This document shows positions 8,331 to 16,915 of a stretch of DNA of 64,000 nucleotides, one piece after another. The number at the start of each line of letters is the position of its first letter. The first letter of the stretch is position 1. This DNA is from Bacteroidota bacterium. Lineage in GTDB: Bacteria > Bacteroidota > Bacteroidia > Chitinophagales > Chitinophagaceae. Made by a program: the position numbers and the translations under genes. The notes below the pieces were generated by a model. That model made no database searches. It was given only the letters and a program-made list of their open reading frames with translations, and was not told the DNA's origin. The stretch lies in contig JAIUNV010000003.1 of the NCBI GenBank assembly GCA_020161435.1, forward strand, positions 1 through 64,000. Direction: 5' to 3'.

Positions 8331-10943
8331 TTAAGCCACCAACTCACTCATCAATTCTGCCACCAACGCCGTCCAGCCGGTTTGATGGTTGGCACCCAAT
8401 CCACGGCCGGTATCGCCATGAAAATATTCATAGAATAAAATGAGCTGTTGGTTTTCGGGCTTGCTGTAAAACCAGTTGTATTCTGCATGTAGTTTGCGAT
8501 GCTTTTTCTCGTCGAGCTCAAACAAACTAATCACCCGCTTCGATAATTCAGCAGCAATTTGTTTCAAGTTCATTTGCACTCCAGAACCTTTGGGATATTC
8601 CATTTGCAAACTATCGCCATAAAACTCGCCATACTTTTTTACGGATTGTATCAGCAAAAAATTGATAGGCAACCACACAGGGCCACGCCAGTTGCTGTTG
8701 CCACCAAAAAAGTCGGATGTGCTGTCGCCGGGGTCGTACTGAATGCTGTAAATGTTTCCATCAATATTGACGGAGTACGGATGTTTTTTATGGTATTTCG
8801 ACAAGGCACGAATGCCGCCTTCCGATAAAAATTCTGCTTCATTGATCATGCGTTCAATCAATGCCAGCAAGCGTTCTTTGGCAATGAGTGACACCAGAAT
8901 TTTTTCATCTTCTGCCTTCTCTTCATTGGGCCAATACTTACCATTTCGTTTGCGGTATTTCTCAAACCAATTGGTACGGCGTGTAAAATCCGGCAGCAAT
9001 TGCATCGTCTTTTTATCGATGATGGAAACTGCAAACAAAGAAGACAAACCTACCACCGATTGAATGCGCATCAGCAATGGTTCCGCACCCGGGCGGGTCA
9101 AAACATCATAGAAAAATTTGTCTTCAGGACACCATAAGCCCAGTTCGTTCAACGCTTCTGCTATCAACACAAAATGCTCAAAAAACTTGGTAGCACTGTC
9201 TTCAAAACTGCTGTCGGCTTTGGCTATTTCCAACGCAATGTCCATCATGTTTAAGGCATACATACCCATCCAGCTGGTACCATCTGCCTGGTCTAAACGT
9301 GCATCATGGCTAAGCTGAATGCTTCTATTGAACACACCAATATTATCGAGCCCTAAAAAGCCACCTTCGAAAATGTTGTTACCGTTCGTGTCCTTACGAT
9401 TAATCCACCAGGTAAAATTGATGATGAGTTTGTGAAAGATTTTCTTGAGAAAATCAATATCGCCCTTCCCCGTTTTTTGCTTTTCAATATTGTACACCTG
9501 TAACGCTGCAAATGCATGTACCGGTGGATTCACATCGCTGAAATTCCATTCGTATGCCGGCAGTTGTCCGTCAGGTTTCATGTACCATTCCCGCATTAGT
9601 AATTGCAGTTGGTGCTTGGCAAACACCGGATCGACTATCGCCATGCTGATACAATGAAAAGCCAGGTCCCATGCGGCATACCAAGGATACTCCCATTTAT
9701 CGGGCATCAAAATAATGTCCTGATTTTTCAGGTGTTTCCAGTCGTTGTTGCGACCTGTTTTTCTACTGGCATGCGTTGGGCTAATGCCATCGTTGCTATT
9801 GAGCCAACGTTCAATGTCGAAATGATAAAACTGCTTGCTCCACAGCAAACCAGCAAGTGCTTGCCGCTGAATGTTTTTCCAATCGGCACTGGCATTGGCT
9901 GGAAAAATACTGTTGTAAAATTCATCGGCTTCCCGCTGGCGCTTTTGAAAAATGCGTTCTGCATTGCCTTCAAACGGATCGGTTTGCAATTGATTGCTCA
10001 ACCGCAGGTGATACACTTTGGTAGCACCCGCCGCAATAGTTGCCTGATACACCGGTGCAAACTTGGTACCCTTTTTTCTGCTGCGCAATGCTTCTTTGTT
10101 ACTGCCATTTATTACTGCATCATGAAAAGCATCTTTAGTAAAAATGGAATCATTAGGCGTTCCATTCACCTTGTACATATTGGTGATGTTATCGGTAAAT
10201 AACCACTCATCTGTTTTTTGAAAATACAGATAGTACGTACCCTGCCGTTGATGCGTCGCTTTCACCACACCCTCATCCATCCATTCAATGAGTGGTTGCT
10301 GTTCCAGCCTTTTGTTCGAATCACGATTATAAAACCACAGCGTAGGCAACAATGTTATCGGTGCTGCTTTTGCAGCCCGGTTAGTGACCGCAATTTTTAT
10401 ACCGATGTCTGTTTTGCTGTACTTAGCATAGGTGATACATACATCAAAATATTCATCGTAGTCGAACACACCGGTATCGAGCAATTCATATTCTGTTTCC
10501 AGCTTGCTGCGTCGTTTGTTTTCTTCCACCAACTGCTTGTACGGAAATGCCTGCTGCGGGTACTTGTACAGCATTTGCATGTACACATGCGTAGGTGTAT
10601 TGTCGAGGTAATAATATAGCTCTTTTACGTCTTCGCCATGGTTACCTTCGCTATTGCCCAAGCCAAACAAACGCTCCTTCAATACATCATCTTTGCCATT
10701 CCACATGGCCACACCAAAGCAGAGGTTTTGAAAATAATCGCAGATGCCTGCAATGGCATCTTCGCCCCACTTGTAGGCACGATAATGCGATTGGCTAAAG
10801 GGCAGATAATTCCACGCATCGCCATTGGCGCTATAGTCTTCCCTTACGGTACCCCACTGTCGGTCACTAACGTATGGCCCCCATTGTTCGAGGGGCACAC
10901 GGCTGGTGGCATTTACTTTCAGGCGTTGTAATTCAGCAGTCAT
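8331..10943 (-). CDS. GH63-like glucosidase (MGH1-like)
   Basis: 870 residues. The start WGPYVSDRQWGTVREDYS, then AWNYLPFSQSHYRAYKWGEDAIAG, is typical of bacterial proteins related to GH63 mannosyl-oligosaccharide glucosidases. Further hallmarks are WEYPWYAAWDLAFH, LPAYEWNFSDVNPPVHA, FFGGNSNWRGPVWLPINFLL and the C-terminal FYEYFHGDTGRGLGANHQTGW. The (alpha/alpha)6 barrel hydrolyses terminal alpha-glucosyl residues in this family; the natural substrate here is unknown. No signal peptide is visible, so it is probably cytoplasmic, acting on stored or imported glucans. It is a lone gene, divergent from the inhibitor gene. Confidence 0.88.
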   Translation of the reverse strand: MTAELQRLKVNATSRVPLEQWGPYVSDRQWGTVREDYSANGDAWNYLPFSQSHYRAYKWGEDAIAGICDYFQNLCFGVAMWNGKDDVLKERLFGLGNSEGNHGEDVKELYYYLDNTPTHVYMQMLYKYPQQAFPYKQLVEENKRRSKLETEYELLDTGVFDYDEYFDVCITYAKYSKTDIGIKIAVTNRAAKAAPITLLPTLWFYNRDSNKRLEQQPLIEWMDEGVVKATHQRQGTYYLYFQKTDEWLFTDNITNMYKVNGTPNDSIFTKDAFHDAVINGSNKEALRSRKKGTKFAPVYQATIAAGATKVYHLRLSNQLQTDPFEGNAERIFQKRQREADEFYNSIFPANASADWKNIQRQALAGLLWSKQFYHFDIERWLNSNDGISPTHASRKTGRNNDWKHLKNQDIILMPDKWEYPWYAAWDLAFHCISMAIVDPVFAKHQLQLLMREWYMKPDGQLPAYEWNFSDVNPPVHAFAALQVYNIEKQKTGKGDIDFLKKIFHKLIINFTWWINRKDTNGNNIFEGGFLGLDNIGVFNRSIQLSHDARLDQADGTSWMGMYALNMMDIALEIAKADSSFEDSATKFFEHFVLIAEALNELGLWCPEDKFFYDVLTRPGAEPLLMRIQSVVGLSSLFAVSIIDKKTMQLLPDFTRRTNWFEKYRKRNGKYWPNEEKAEDEKILVSLIAKERLLALIERMINEAEFLSEGGIRALSKYHKKHPYSVNIDGNIYSIQYDPGDSTSDFFGGNSNWRGPVWLPINFLLIQSVKKYGEFYGDSLQMEYPKGSGVQMNLKQIAAELSKRVISLFELDEKKHRKLHAEYNWFYSKPENQQLILFYEYFHGDTGRGLGANHQTGWTALVAELMSELVA

Positions 10944-11037
10944 AATCCGGCACTTGTGTTCAATAAATGAGTGCAGGCAATCGTTAAGCGATGAAATTAA
11001 GGGTTCACACTTACTTTTAACCTGTAATCATTTAAAC

Positions 11038-11427
11038 ATGAAGAAGTACAACTCAATTTTGATATTGTTGCTTGTGCTGCTTGGCTTTGAGCAGCAAGCC
11101 AGTGCACAAAAAACCGTTGCAGCTGTGGTGAAATTCACCGGCAACGATACCAGTGTAACCATACGCAAAGGCGACAACTTTTTGGTAGAGCTGTGGGTAC
11201 CCAACCGCAAAGACTATGTGTGGAGCATGAGTAAAACGGCTGCCAATGTTAAATTCACCCGTTCGCAAATAGGTGAAGCGGCCACCATGCCCGGCCAGCC
11301 CGAGCAACAATTGTGGTTTTTTAAAGCCAGTGCTGTGGGTACCGACAGTAATCGATTTGTGTACAAAAGTCCTTACCAAAATGAAGCAGCGGTGGAAAAA
11401 TTGCTGCGCATCATTGTAGAAAAATGA
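11038..11427 (+). CDS. chagasin-like (I42) secreted protease inhibitor
   Basis: 129 residues: signal peptide (YNSILILLLVLLGFEQQASA), then a small beta domain of chagasin layout: TIRKGDNFLVELWVPNRKDYVW, a central loop, QQLWFFKASAVGTDSNRFVYKSPY and a final strand LLRIIVEK. Chagasins block papain-like cysteine proteases with three loops; here the canonical NPTTGY loop is replaced by PNRKDYVW and the RPW-type loop by KSPY, so activity is uncertain. ATG 11038 is chosen as the start of the signal peptide. Its stop overlaps the start of the methyltransferase by 4 bases, indicating translational coupling. Confidence 0.7.
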   Translation: MKKYNSILILLLVLLGFEQQASAQKTVAAVVKFTGNDTSVTIRKGDNFLVELWVPNRKDYVWSMSKTAANVKFTRSQIGEAATMPGQPEQQLWFFKASAVGTDSNRFVYKSPYQNEAAVEKLLRIIVEK

Positions 11428-12038
11428 GTACCCAAATGACGGATATAGAATTGCTGCGGCATACAGATATTTACCTGATTGATCAGATTTTCAAAGGCCG
11501 GTATGTGCCCGGCCAACAGCTACTGGATGCAGGATGTGGCAATGGCCGTAACCTGCCTTGGTTTGTGCAGCATGGTTTTGAAGTAACTGCCATTGACAAC
11601 AACGCTGAAGCCTTACAACAATTGCTTGCACAACTGCCCATGTTGAATCAGGAAAATGTACATTCTTGCTCCATCAACCAGATGCCTTTTGCGCCGGAAA
11701 GTTTTGACCACATTATTTGCAGTGCTGTTTTGCATTTTGCTAAAAGCGACGATGACTTCATGCAAATGATTCAGGCATTACACAGGGCACTGAAACCCGG
11801 AGGAACACTGTTCATTCGCATGGCTTCCAATTTTGGTATGGAAAAGGCCATGCCCGTAAACGTTACACAACCCATGCTGATGCCCGATGGCAGCTGGCGG
11901 TATATACTGCATCAATTTATGCTCGATGATCTTTTACAGCAGACCAGCTTTCAATTGATAGAACCTGTAAAAAGCACATTAGTAATGGGGCAAAGAAGCA
12001 TGGCTACGCTACTGCTGCAAAAAACCGCTTCCACATAA
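11424..12038 (+). CDS. class I SAM-dependent methyltransferase
   Basis: 204 residues. SAM-binding motif I is LLDAGCGNGRN (about 33-43), followed by the acidic end of strand 2 (VTAIDNN), DHIICSAVLHF and the post-motif LHRALKPGGTLFIRMAS. It resembles the UbiE/TehB-like small-molecule methyltransferase fold; the substrate cannot be read from the sequence. The ATG overlaps the TGA of the upstream inhibitor gene (ATGA), so the two form an operon of seemingly unrelated products. Confidence 0.85.
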   Translation: MSTQMTDIELLRHTDIYLIDQIFKGRYVPGQQLLDAGCGNGRNLPWFVQHGFEVTAIDNNAEALQQLLAQLPMLNQENVHSCSINQMPFAPESFDHIICSAVLHFAKSDDDFMQMIQALHRALKPGGTLFIRMASNFGMEKAMPVNVTQPMLMPDGSWRYILHQFMLDDLLQQTSFQLIEPVKSTLVMGQRSMATLLLQKTAST

Positions 12039-12096
12039 ACCAATCACCAGCAAGCTTCGTGGTACATTTATTGCAATACTTTCTCAAACCTTGATT

Positions 12097-12774
12097 ATGA
12101 AAAATGCTTTGCTCCTTCTGCTCACACTGCCACTATTGGCGGCGCAGTGCAATAAAGAAACAACACCTGCGCCTGCTGCTACAGACTATCAGCCTGCCAA
12201 AGCTGGAAGTACCTGGACCTACGACACCAAGAATAATATCAGCAGCGCTACGGGTAGTTTTACATTTACCGCTACCAGCAAAGACAGCAGTTTCAATGGC
12301 CGTACTTACCGGGTAGTAAGCAGTACTGCGGGTGCAAATGTTTACTTTGGCAAAAGTGGCAGCGACTACTATCAGCTGGCCAATTTCGAGGCACTCAATC
12401 AACAATTAGAATTGTTGTATTTGAAAGACAATCTGAGTGCAGGATCCAGTTGGGAACAAAACGTAACCATTACCATTCCTGTAGTGGGCAGCACCACAGT
12501 AAAACTCACCAACACGGTGCAAGCCAGCAATATTTCGCACACAGTAAATGGTAAAGCCTACAACAAAGTGATACACATTAAAACAGTGATGGGCAATATT
12601 ACCATTCCCGGTTTGCCAGTAGCTATCACTCCTGTTACAGATATCAATACTTACTATGCGGCAGGCGTTGGTCGTATTTACAATCGCTCCAAAGTAAACA
12701 TTGTGATTCCTACACAGCCCACCATCAACACCGATGATGAAACTAGCTTGCGTACCTACACCATTGTTCCATAA
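12097..12774 (+). CDS. hypothetical lipoprotein
   Basis: About 225 residues. The N-terminus is a lipoprotein signal (KNALLLLLTLPLLAAQC) with the lipobox cysteine followed by N-K. The mature protein begins with DYQPAKAGSTWTYDT, a pattern frequent in Bacteroidota exported lipoproteins, and is rich in Ser/Thr beta strands. Function unknown. ATG 12097 is preferred to the TTG two codons upstream. It converges on the TonB-type gene. Confidence 0.75.
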   Translation: MKNALLLLLTLPLLAAQCNKETTPAPAATDYQPAKAGSTWTYDTKNNISSATGSFTFTATSKDSSFNGRTYRVVSSTAGANVYFGKSGSDYYQLANFEALNQQLELLYLKDNLSAGSSWEQNVTITIPVVGSTTVKLTNTVQASNISHTVNGKAYNKVIHIKTVMGNITIPGLPVAITPVTDINTYYAAGVGRIYNRSKVNIVIPTQPTINTDDETSLRTYTIVP

Positions 12775-12802
12775 GCAGCAATACAAAAGCGTTATATAGC
12801 CC

Positions 12803-15586
12803 CTAAATACCGGCAGGCTTACCTACGGCAGGTCTTGAAGTGGCTGGCCGCTGTGGTGCCTTCTTAGCACCTGCAGCAAACTTCATCAGTCTATAACTGA
12901 AGGTGAGAAAGAAGAAACGGCTCAGCCGGTTAGTGCGACTGTCTGTAATGGTAGTTTCGTTGATAATGCGATTGATGCCTGTGTTTTGATCCAACAAATC
13001 ATATGCCTGAAAACGAACCGTTGCTACCTTTCCTTTCAGGAATCGATACTCGGCATATGTGTTGATGATAAAGGGATTGACAGCGCCTACACTTCCGAAA
13101 CCGGAGTTGAAATTTTTATATAAATCATACCCGATTGTCAGGTCTTTAAAAAAGAAATGCTTGCCACTTACACCAATTCGATAAGTACGTGCTTCATTAT
13201 TGGTGGTGTATGTACTGTACCGGGTGGTGGTTTTGTAATAGGTGAAGCCACCGTCAACATTCAGGTCAATTACATTCGGTATATCCATTCTGAAAACTAA
13301 GCCTGGCCGCAGATTCCAGTTCTGCCCTTTGTTTTGAAAACTATCGGTGAAAGAAACATTGTTATCATAGCTCATATCAAGCTTTGTTGTCACACTAAAT
13401 ATCCGTTTTTTAAATGGCTGTGTAAATGAACTATTGGTAGAAATTCTATAAAAGCCATCCGTATTCATGTAAGTGGTAGTTCGGCCGGTACCACTCACAT
13501 TGTTGAAACGGGCACTTACAATTTTATCATCGGTAATATCATAATTCAAATTAGCAAAAAACACTTTCCCTGTTTTTCGATCTGATTTGTTGTAGCGGAT
13601 GCTAAGGTTGTAGGTTGTTTCAGCATTCAAATCAGGATTCCCTTTTACAATATTATTAAGGTTGCTGCTATCGCTAATGGGTTGCAGTTGATTAAAACTT
13701 GGTTCCCGGCTGCGGCCTCCTACATTCATATTTATGGTGTGGTCTTTGCCAATATTGTACGCAAAACGAGCAGAAGGCAACCAGTTCATGTTGCGATAGT
13801 TGATGCGAATGTTTTTTTCTACAGATTCGCCATTGAGCAGGCTGGGCTGTGCCACTATGCCTATCAGATAATTGTATTTGGCATACACTCCTTTAAATGT
13901 AAGTGCGGTGCGGTGTGTGGTAAACTGATAATTCAACTCGTTGCTTTGGTTGATGTTGGGCATCGGGTCTTTGCTCGTTTGCAATACATCAAACACATTG
14001 CGATCGCTAAAGTTGGCAGAGCGGTTCCATTCATAACTCATCTCCAAAAACTTGTTGCGTTTATTATCGAGCGGTTCTGTGTACGATATTCTGGCGTTGG
14101 AAGTCAGGTTGTCGCTCAGTGTTTCGCTTTGTTGTTGTTGAATGGTATCGCGGATGCTGGGCGGCACATAACCAGAGTCAATGTTGCGATAATTGTTGAG
14201 GGTATTGCCTGCTTGAGTACGGGCACTAAAGTTGGAGCTCAACGAAATGCTCAAATTGCGTGACCGCTGATTGAATTTATGGTTGAACAAAACCGTGCCG
14301 CCGTAGTTGGGTGCATAGCTTTTGTTATCGCTTCTGCCCACATTGTATGTGTAATATTTGTTTCGCCGAAGCTGACTGTTGCTTTGGTTTTGACCTTCAT
14401 TGTGGGAGTAGGAAAAGTAAGGCGTGATTTTCAGAAAATTCACCGAATCCATCCGGTAATCGAAGTTGAAGGTAAACCGATGGTTGCTGTTGCTCGATTC
14501 ACTCACCCGGTTGCTTTTTGTAATGCGATTGATCAGCGGATTGATATCCTGACTTTGGTTTTCGCTAATGGTTTCGTTGCTGCTCCAGTTTACACTGTAG
14601 CTTCCATTCACACTCATTTTCTCGTTCCATTTATCGCGGTAGTTGATACCGCCAGAAATGGCCTGCGTAAGACCGTTGCCACCAAAGCCACCCCGCTCAG
14701 CGCCACCAAGATTGCCAGCACGGGCACCACCGCCCCGGCCGCCACCATTAAAGTTGAACGTAGCTACATTGGTGTTGTTGAATGAGCCGAGGAAACTAAT
14801 CTGTTGCTCATTATCAAAAATATTGTACATGAGTCCGGCCATGTATCTCTCACGGGTGCCTACGCCCCCACTCATAGTGCCAAACTTGCCCTTGTTTTTA
14901 TCCTTTCTTGTATTGATGTTAATGATTGTTTCGGGCTCTCCGGTTTTAATACCTGTAAGGTTTGCCTGATCGCCGTAGTCTTCAATTATCTGAATATTTT
15001 CCAACACTTCGGCAGGCAGATTTTGTGTAGCTGTTTGTACATCGCCACCAAAAAAGTCTTTTCCATTTACCCGAATCCGTTTTACCGGTTTGCCCTGGCT
15101 GGTAATGTTGCCATCTTTATCTACTTCGAGGCCGGGTAGTTTTTTTATCACTTCTTCGGCCATGGCACCTTCCCGCACTTTAAAAGCACTCACCGCATAT
15201 TGTGTAGTGTCTTCCATTACTTTCACCGGTGTTTGCGCCACCACCACTACGCCTTCCAGTTCCATATCGTTTGGCAGTAATAAAATACGACCCAGTGCCA
15301 ATGTCGTATCTCCTGCATTGATGCTGAACTTTTTTTGATATGCCGCAAAACCAACCATGGTAATCAGCATGTCAAATTGCGTACTACCCTGTAAGCGAAA
15401 ATTGAAACTACCGTCTTTTTTGGTTTGGGTAAACAAACTGTCTTTGGCAAACTTTACTTTGATGGAGGCGTTGGGCAGCATGATGCCGGCACTATCTACC
15501 ACAAAGCCTTTTACAACAACCGATGGTTGAGCAAAAGCCAACACTGAGAGTAAGCAGGCGATGGTGAGGAGTGAGCAATTTTTCAT
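12803..15586 (-). CDS. outer-membrane TonB-dependent receptor-like protein
   Basis: 927 residues. Signal peptide (LLTIACLLSVLAFAQ), a carboxypeptidase-like regulatory domain (about 24-110), a plug-like region containing KKLPGLEVDKDGNITSQG, then KRIRVNGKDFFGGDVQTA and PAEVLENIQIIEDYGDQA, and a long Asn/Ser-rich beta-barrel. This is the OMP_b-brl_3 type of receptor, often of unknown ligand. A Gly-rich stretch (FNGGGRGGGARAGN...) lies near residue 290, and the C-terminus is Pro/Ala-rich rather than ending in the usual aromatic residue. The start at 15586 is set by the signal peptide; the frame opens earlier at 15655. No SusD-like partner is adjacent. Confidence 0.88.
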   Translation of the reverse strand: MKNCSLLTIACLLSVLAFAQPSVVVKGFVVDSAGIMLPNASIKVKFAKDSLFTQTKKDGSFNFRLQGSTQFDMLITMVGFAAYQKKFSINAGDTTLALGRILLLPNDMELEGVVVVAQTPVKVMEDTTQYAVSAFKVREGAMAEEVIKKLPGLEVDKDGNITSQGKPVKRIRVNGKDFFGGDVQTATQNLPAEVLENIQIIEDYGDQANLTGIKTGEPETIININTRKDKNKGKFGTMSGGVGTRERYMAGLMYNIFDNEQQISFLGSFNNTNVATFNFNGGGRGGGARAGNLGGAERGGFGGNGLTQAISGGINYRDKWNEKMSVNGSYSVNWSSNETISENQSQDINPLINRITKSNRVSESSNSNHRFTFNFDYRMDSVNFLKITPYFSYSHNEGQNQSNSQLRRNKYYTYNVGRSDNKSYAPNYGGTVLFNHKFNQRSRNLSISLSSNFSARTQAGNTLNNYRNIDSGYVPPSIRDTIQQQQSETLSDNLTSNARISYTEPLDNKRNKFLEMSYEWNRSANFSDRNVFDVLQTSKDPMPNINQSNELNYQFTTHRTALTFKGVYAKYNYLIGIVAQPSLLNGESVEKNIRINYRNMNWLPSARFAYNIGKDHTINMNVGGRSREPSFNQLQPISDSSNLNNIVKGNPDLNAETTYNLSIRYNKSDRKTGKVFFANLNYDITDDKIVSARFNNVSGTGRTTTYMNTDGFYRISTNSSFTQPFKKRIFSVTTKLDMSYDNNVSFTDSFQNKGQNWNLRPGLVFRMDIPNVIDLNVDGGFTYYKTTTRYSTYTTNNEARTYRIGVSGKHFFFKDLTIGYDLYKNFNSGFGSVGAVNPFIINTYAEYRFLKGKVATVRFQAYDLLDQNTGINRIINETTITDSRTNRLSRFFFLTFSYRLMKFAAGAKKAPQRPATSRPAVGKPAGI

Positions 15587-15775
15587 ACAAGTGGCGGCTG
15601 CCAACCCAAAGTTTGTTTGATTAAGGTAAAAAAACAAGCTGACTTGTTTATTCATTTACGTACAAAGTGACGCCCGAATGAGCATATTCCATTGGTAGTG
15701 GCCGATGTATTAACCATAATTAACGAAAGCAGACAGTATAGGATAGTTCTGGTTAGTCGGAGTAAATGACTTCAC

Positions 15776-15804
15776 TTGAAACTGAACGAGTGCAATTACC
15801 TTTA
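15776..15804 (+). promoter_or_regulatory. Bacteroidota promoter, TTG-18-TACCTTTA
   Basis: TTG at 15776-15778 and TACCTTTA at 15797-15804 (one mismatch to TAnnTTTG). The box ends 5 bases before the ATG at 15810, again leaving almost no leader. Confidence 0.55.
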
Positions 15805-15809
15805 CCAAC

Positions 15810-16856
15810 ATGAAATATGTTGCCCCATCAGCATTGTTTTTGTTGGCTGTATCGCATGCATTTGGACAGGATAGTATAAAGAACCATTCATTTCATTTCA
15901 GTGCATTTGCAGATGTTTACTTTCACACTACTTTCCCGCAGCAAAAGCCATTTGACAGACCCGATTTTTTATACAATCACAAACAGCAATACACCCCGGG
16001 TATCAATTTGGCCATGGCCAAAGCCAGCTACAAAGGCAAGCGGTTGCAGGTAAATGTTGGATTGATGGCCGGTGATTATGCCCGTTATAATCTGGCTTCA
16101 GAGCCGGCTCTACTCAGGCATGTTTATGAAGCCAATATTGGTTGGAAGTTTTCTTCTGCAATTTCCCTGGAAGCAGGCATACTTCCATCACATATCGGAT
16201 TAGAATCAGCTATCAGCAAAGATGCCTTAACGCTGAGCAGAAGTTTTATAGCAGAAAACTCGCCCTATTACGAAACCGGTGCAAAGCTTAATGTAGCCTT
16301 TCATGCAAAATGGACAGCATCGGTATTGCTGCTCAATGGCTGGCAACGCATCAGCAATAACAATCGAAGCCTTGCCTATGGAACGCAATTACAGTTTCTC
16401 CCAAATGAAAACTGGCTTATCAATTCTTCTACTTTTATTGGCAACGAACAAAACAGCAGCCAACCGAAACAACTACGATGGTTTCACAACCTGTATGCCA
16501 ACTATACGGCCACATCAAAATGGCGGTTTGCTTACATGTTTGATATAGGTACGCAACAGCAACAACAATGGTGGGGTACTGCATTGGTAGCTCAGCACAA
16601 ACCAAGTACTCAGTGGGCAATAGCTGGCCGGGCAGAGTATTACAGCGATCCAGAGGGAGTAATTGTCAATCAATATTTACCCAATCATTTTAAAGCCACC
16701 GGCGCATCGCTAAACGTTGATTTTCTACCTGTAAAATGGGGCATGCTGCGCAGCGAGTGGCGATACATTCAACTTGCAAACGGCACCGCTTTATACAATG
16801 GCGTTTCAGCAACTTCAACGTTTAGCTGGCTGCTCTCTGCCAGTGTTTGGTGGTAA
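15810..16856 (+). CDS. outer-membrane porin-like beta-barrel protein
   Basis: 348 residues with a signal peptide (APSALFLLAVSHAFGQ) and an Asn/Tyr/Trp-rich barrel. HFSAFADVYFHTTF, then MAKASYKGKRLQVNVGLMAGDYA, EAGILPSHIGLESA and a final LSASVWW resemble the 'outer membrane beta-barrel / porin' group common in Bacteroidota. Substrate unknown. It is a single gene followed by a strong hairpin shared with the convergent rtcB. Confidence 0.8.
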   Translation: MKYVAPSALFLLAVSHAFGQDSIKNHSFHFSAFADVYFHTTFPQQKPFDRPDFLYNHKQQYTPGINLAMAKASYKGKRLQVNVGLMAGDYARYNLASEPALLRHVYEANIGWKFSSAISLEAGILPSHIGLESAISKDALTLSRSFIAENSPYYETGAKLNVAFHAKWTASVLLLNGWQRISNNNRSLAYGTQLQFLPNENWLINSSTFIGNEQNSSQPKQLRWFHNLYANYTATSKWRFAYMFDIGTQQQQQWWGTALVAQHKPSTQWAIAGRAEYYSDPEGVIVNQYLPNHFKATGASLNVDFLPVKWGMLRSEWRYIQLANGTALYNGVSATSTFSWLLSASVWW

Positions 16857-16887
16857 AAAAGAAAGCAACGATCATAGATGTATGCAA

Positions 16888-16912
16888 AATCCCGGACCAT
16901 TTGTCCGGGATT
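16888..16912. terminator. bidirectional hairpin between porin and rtcB
   Basis: A perfect 10-bp stem, AATCCCGGAC (16888-16897) with GTCCGGGATT (16903-16912) and a 5-base loop, between the two convergent stop codons. The + strand continues GATTTATT. Confidence 0.75.
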
Positions 16913-16915
16913 GAT

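Noticed and set aside
13682..14785. Long + strand frames inside the TonB receptor gene
   Set aside because: They are antisense shadows of a strongly supported receptor gene, with low-complexity Val/Ala-rich products.
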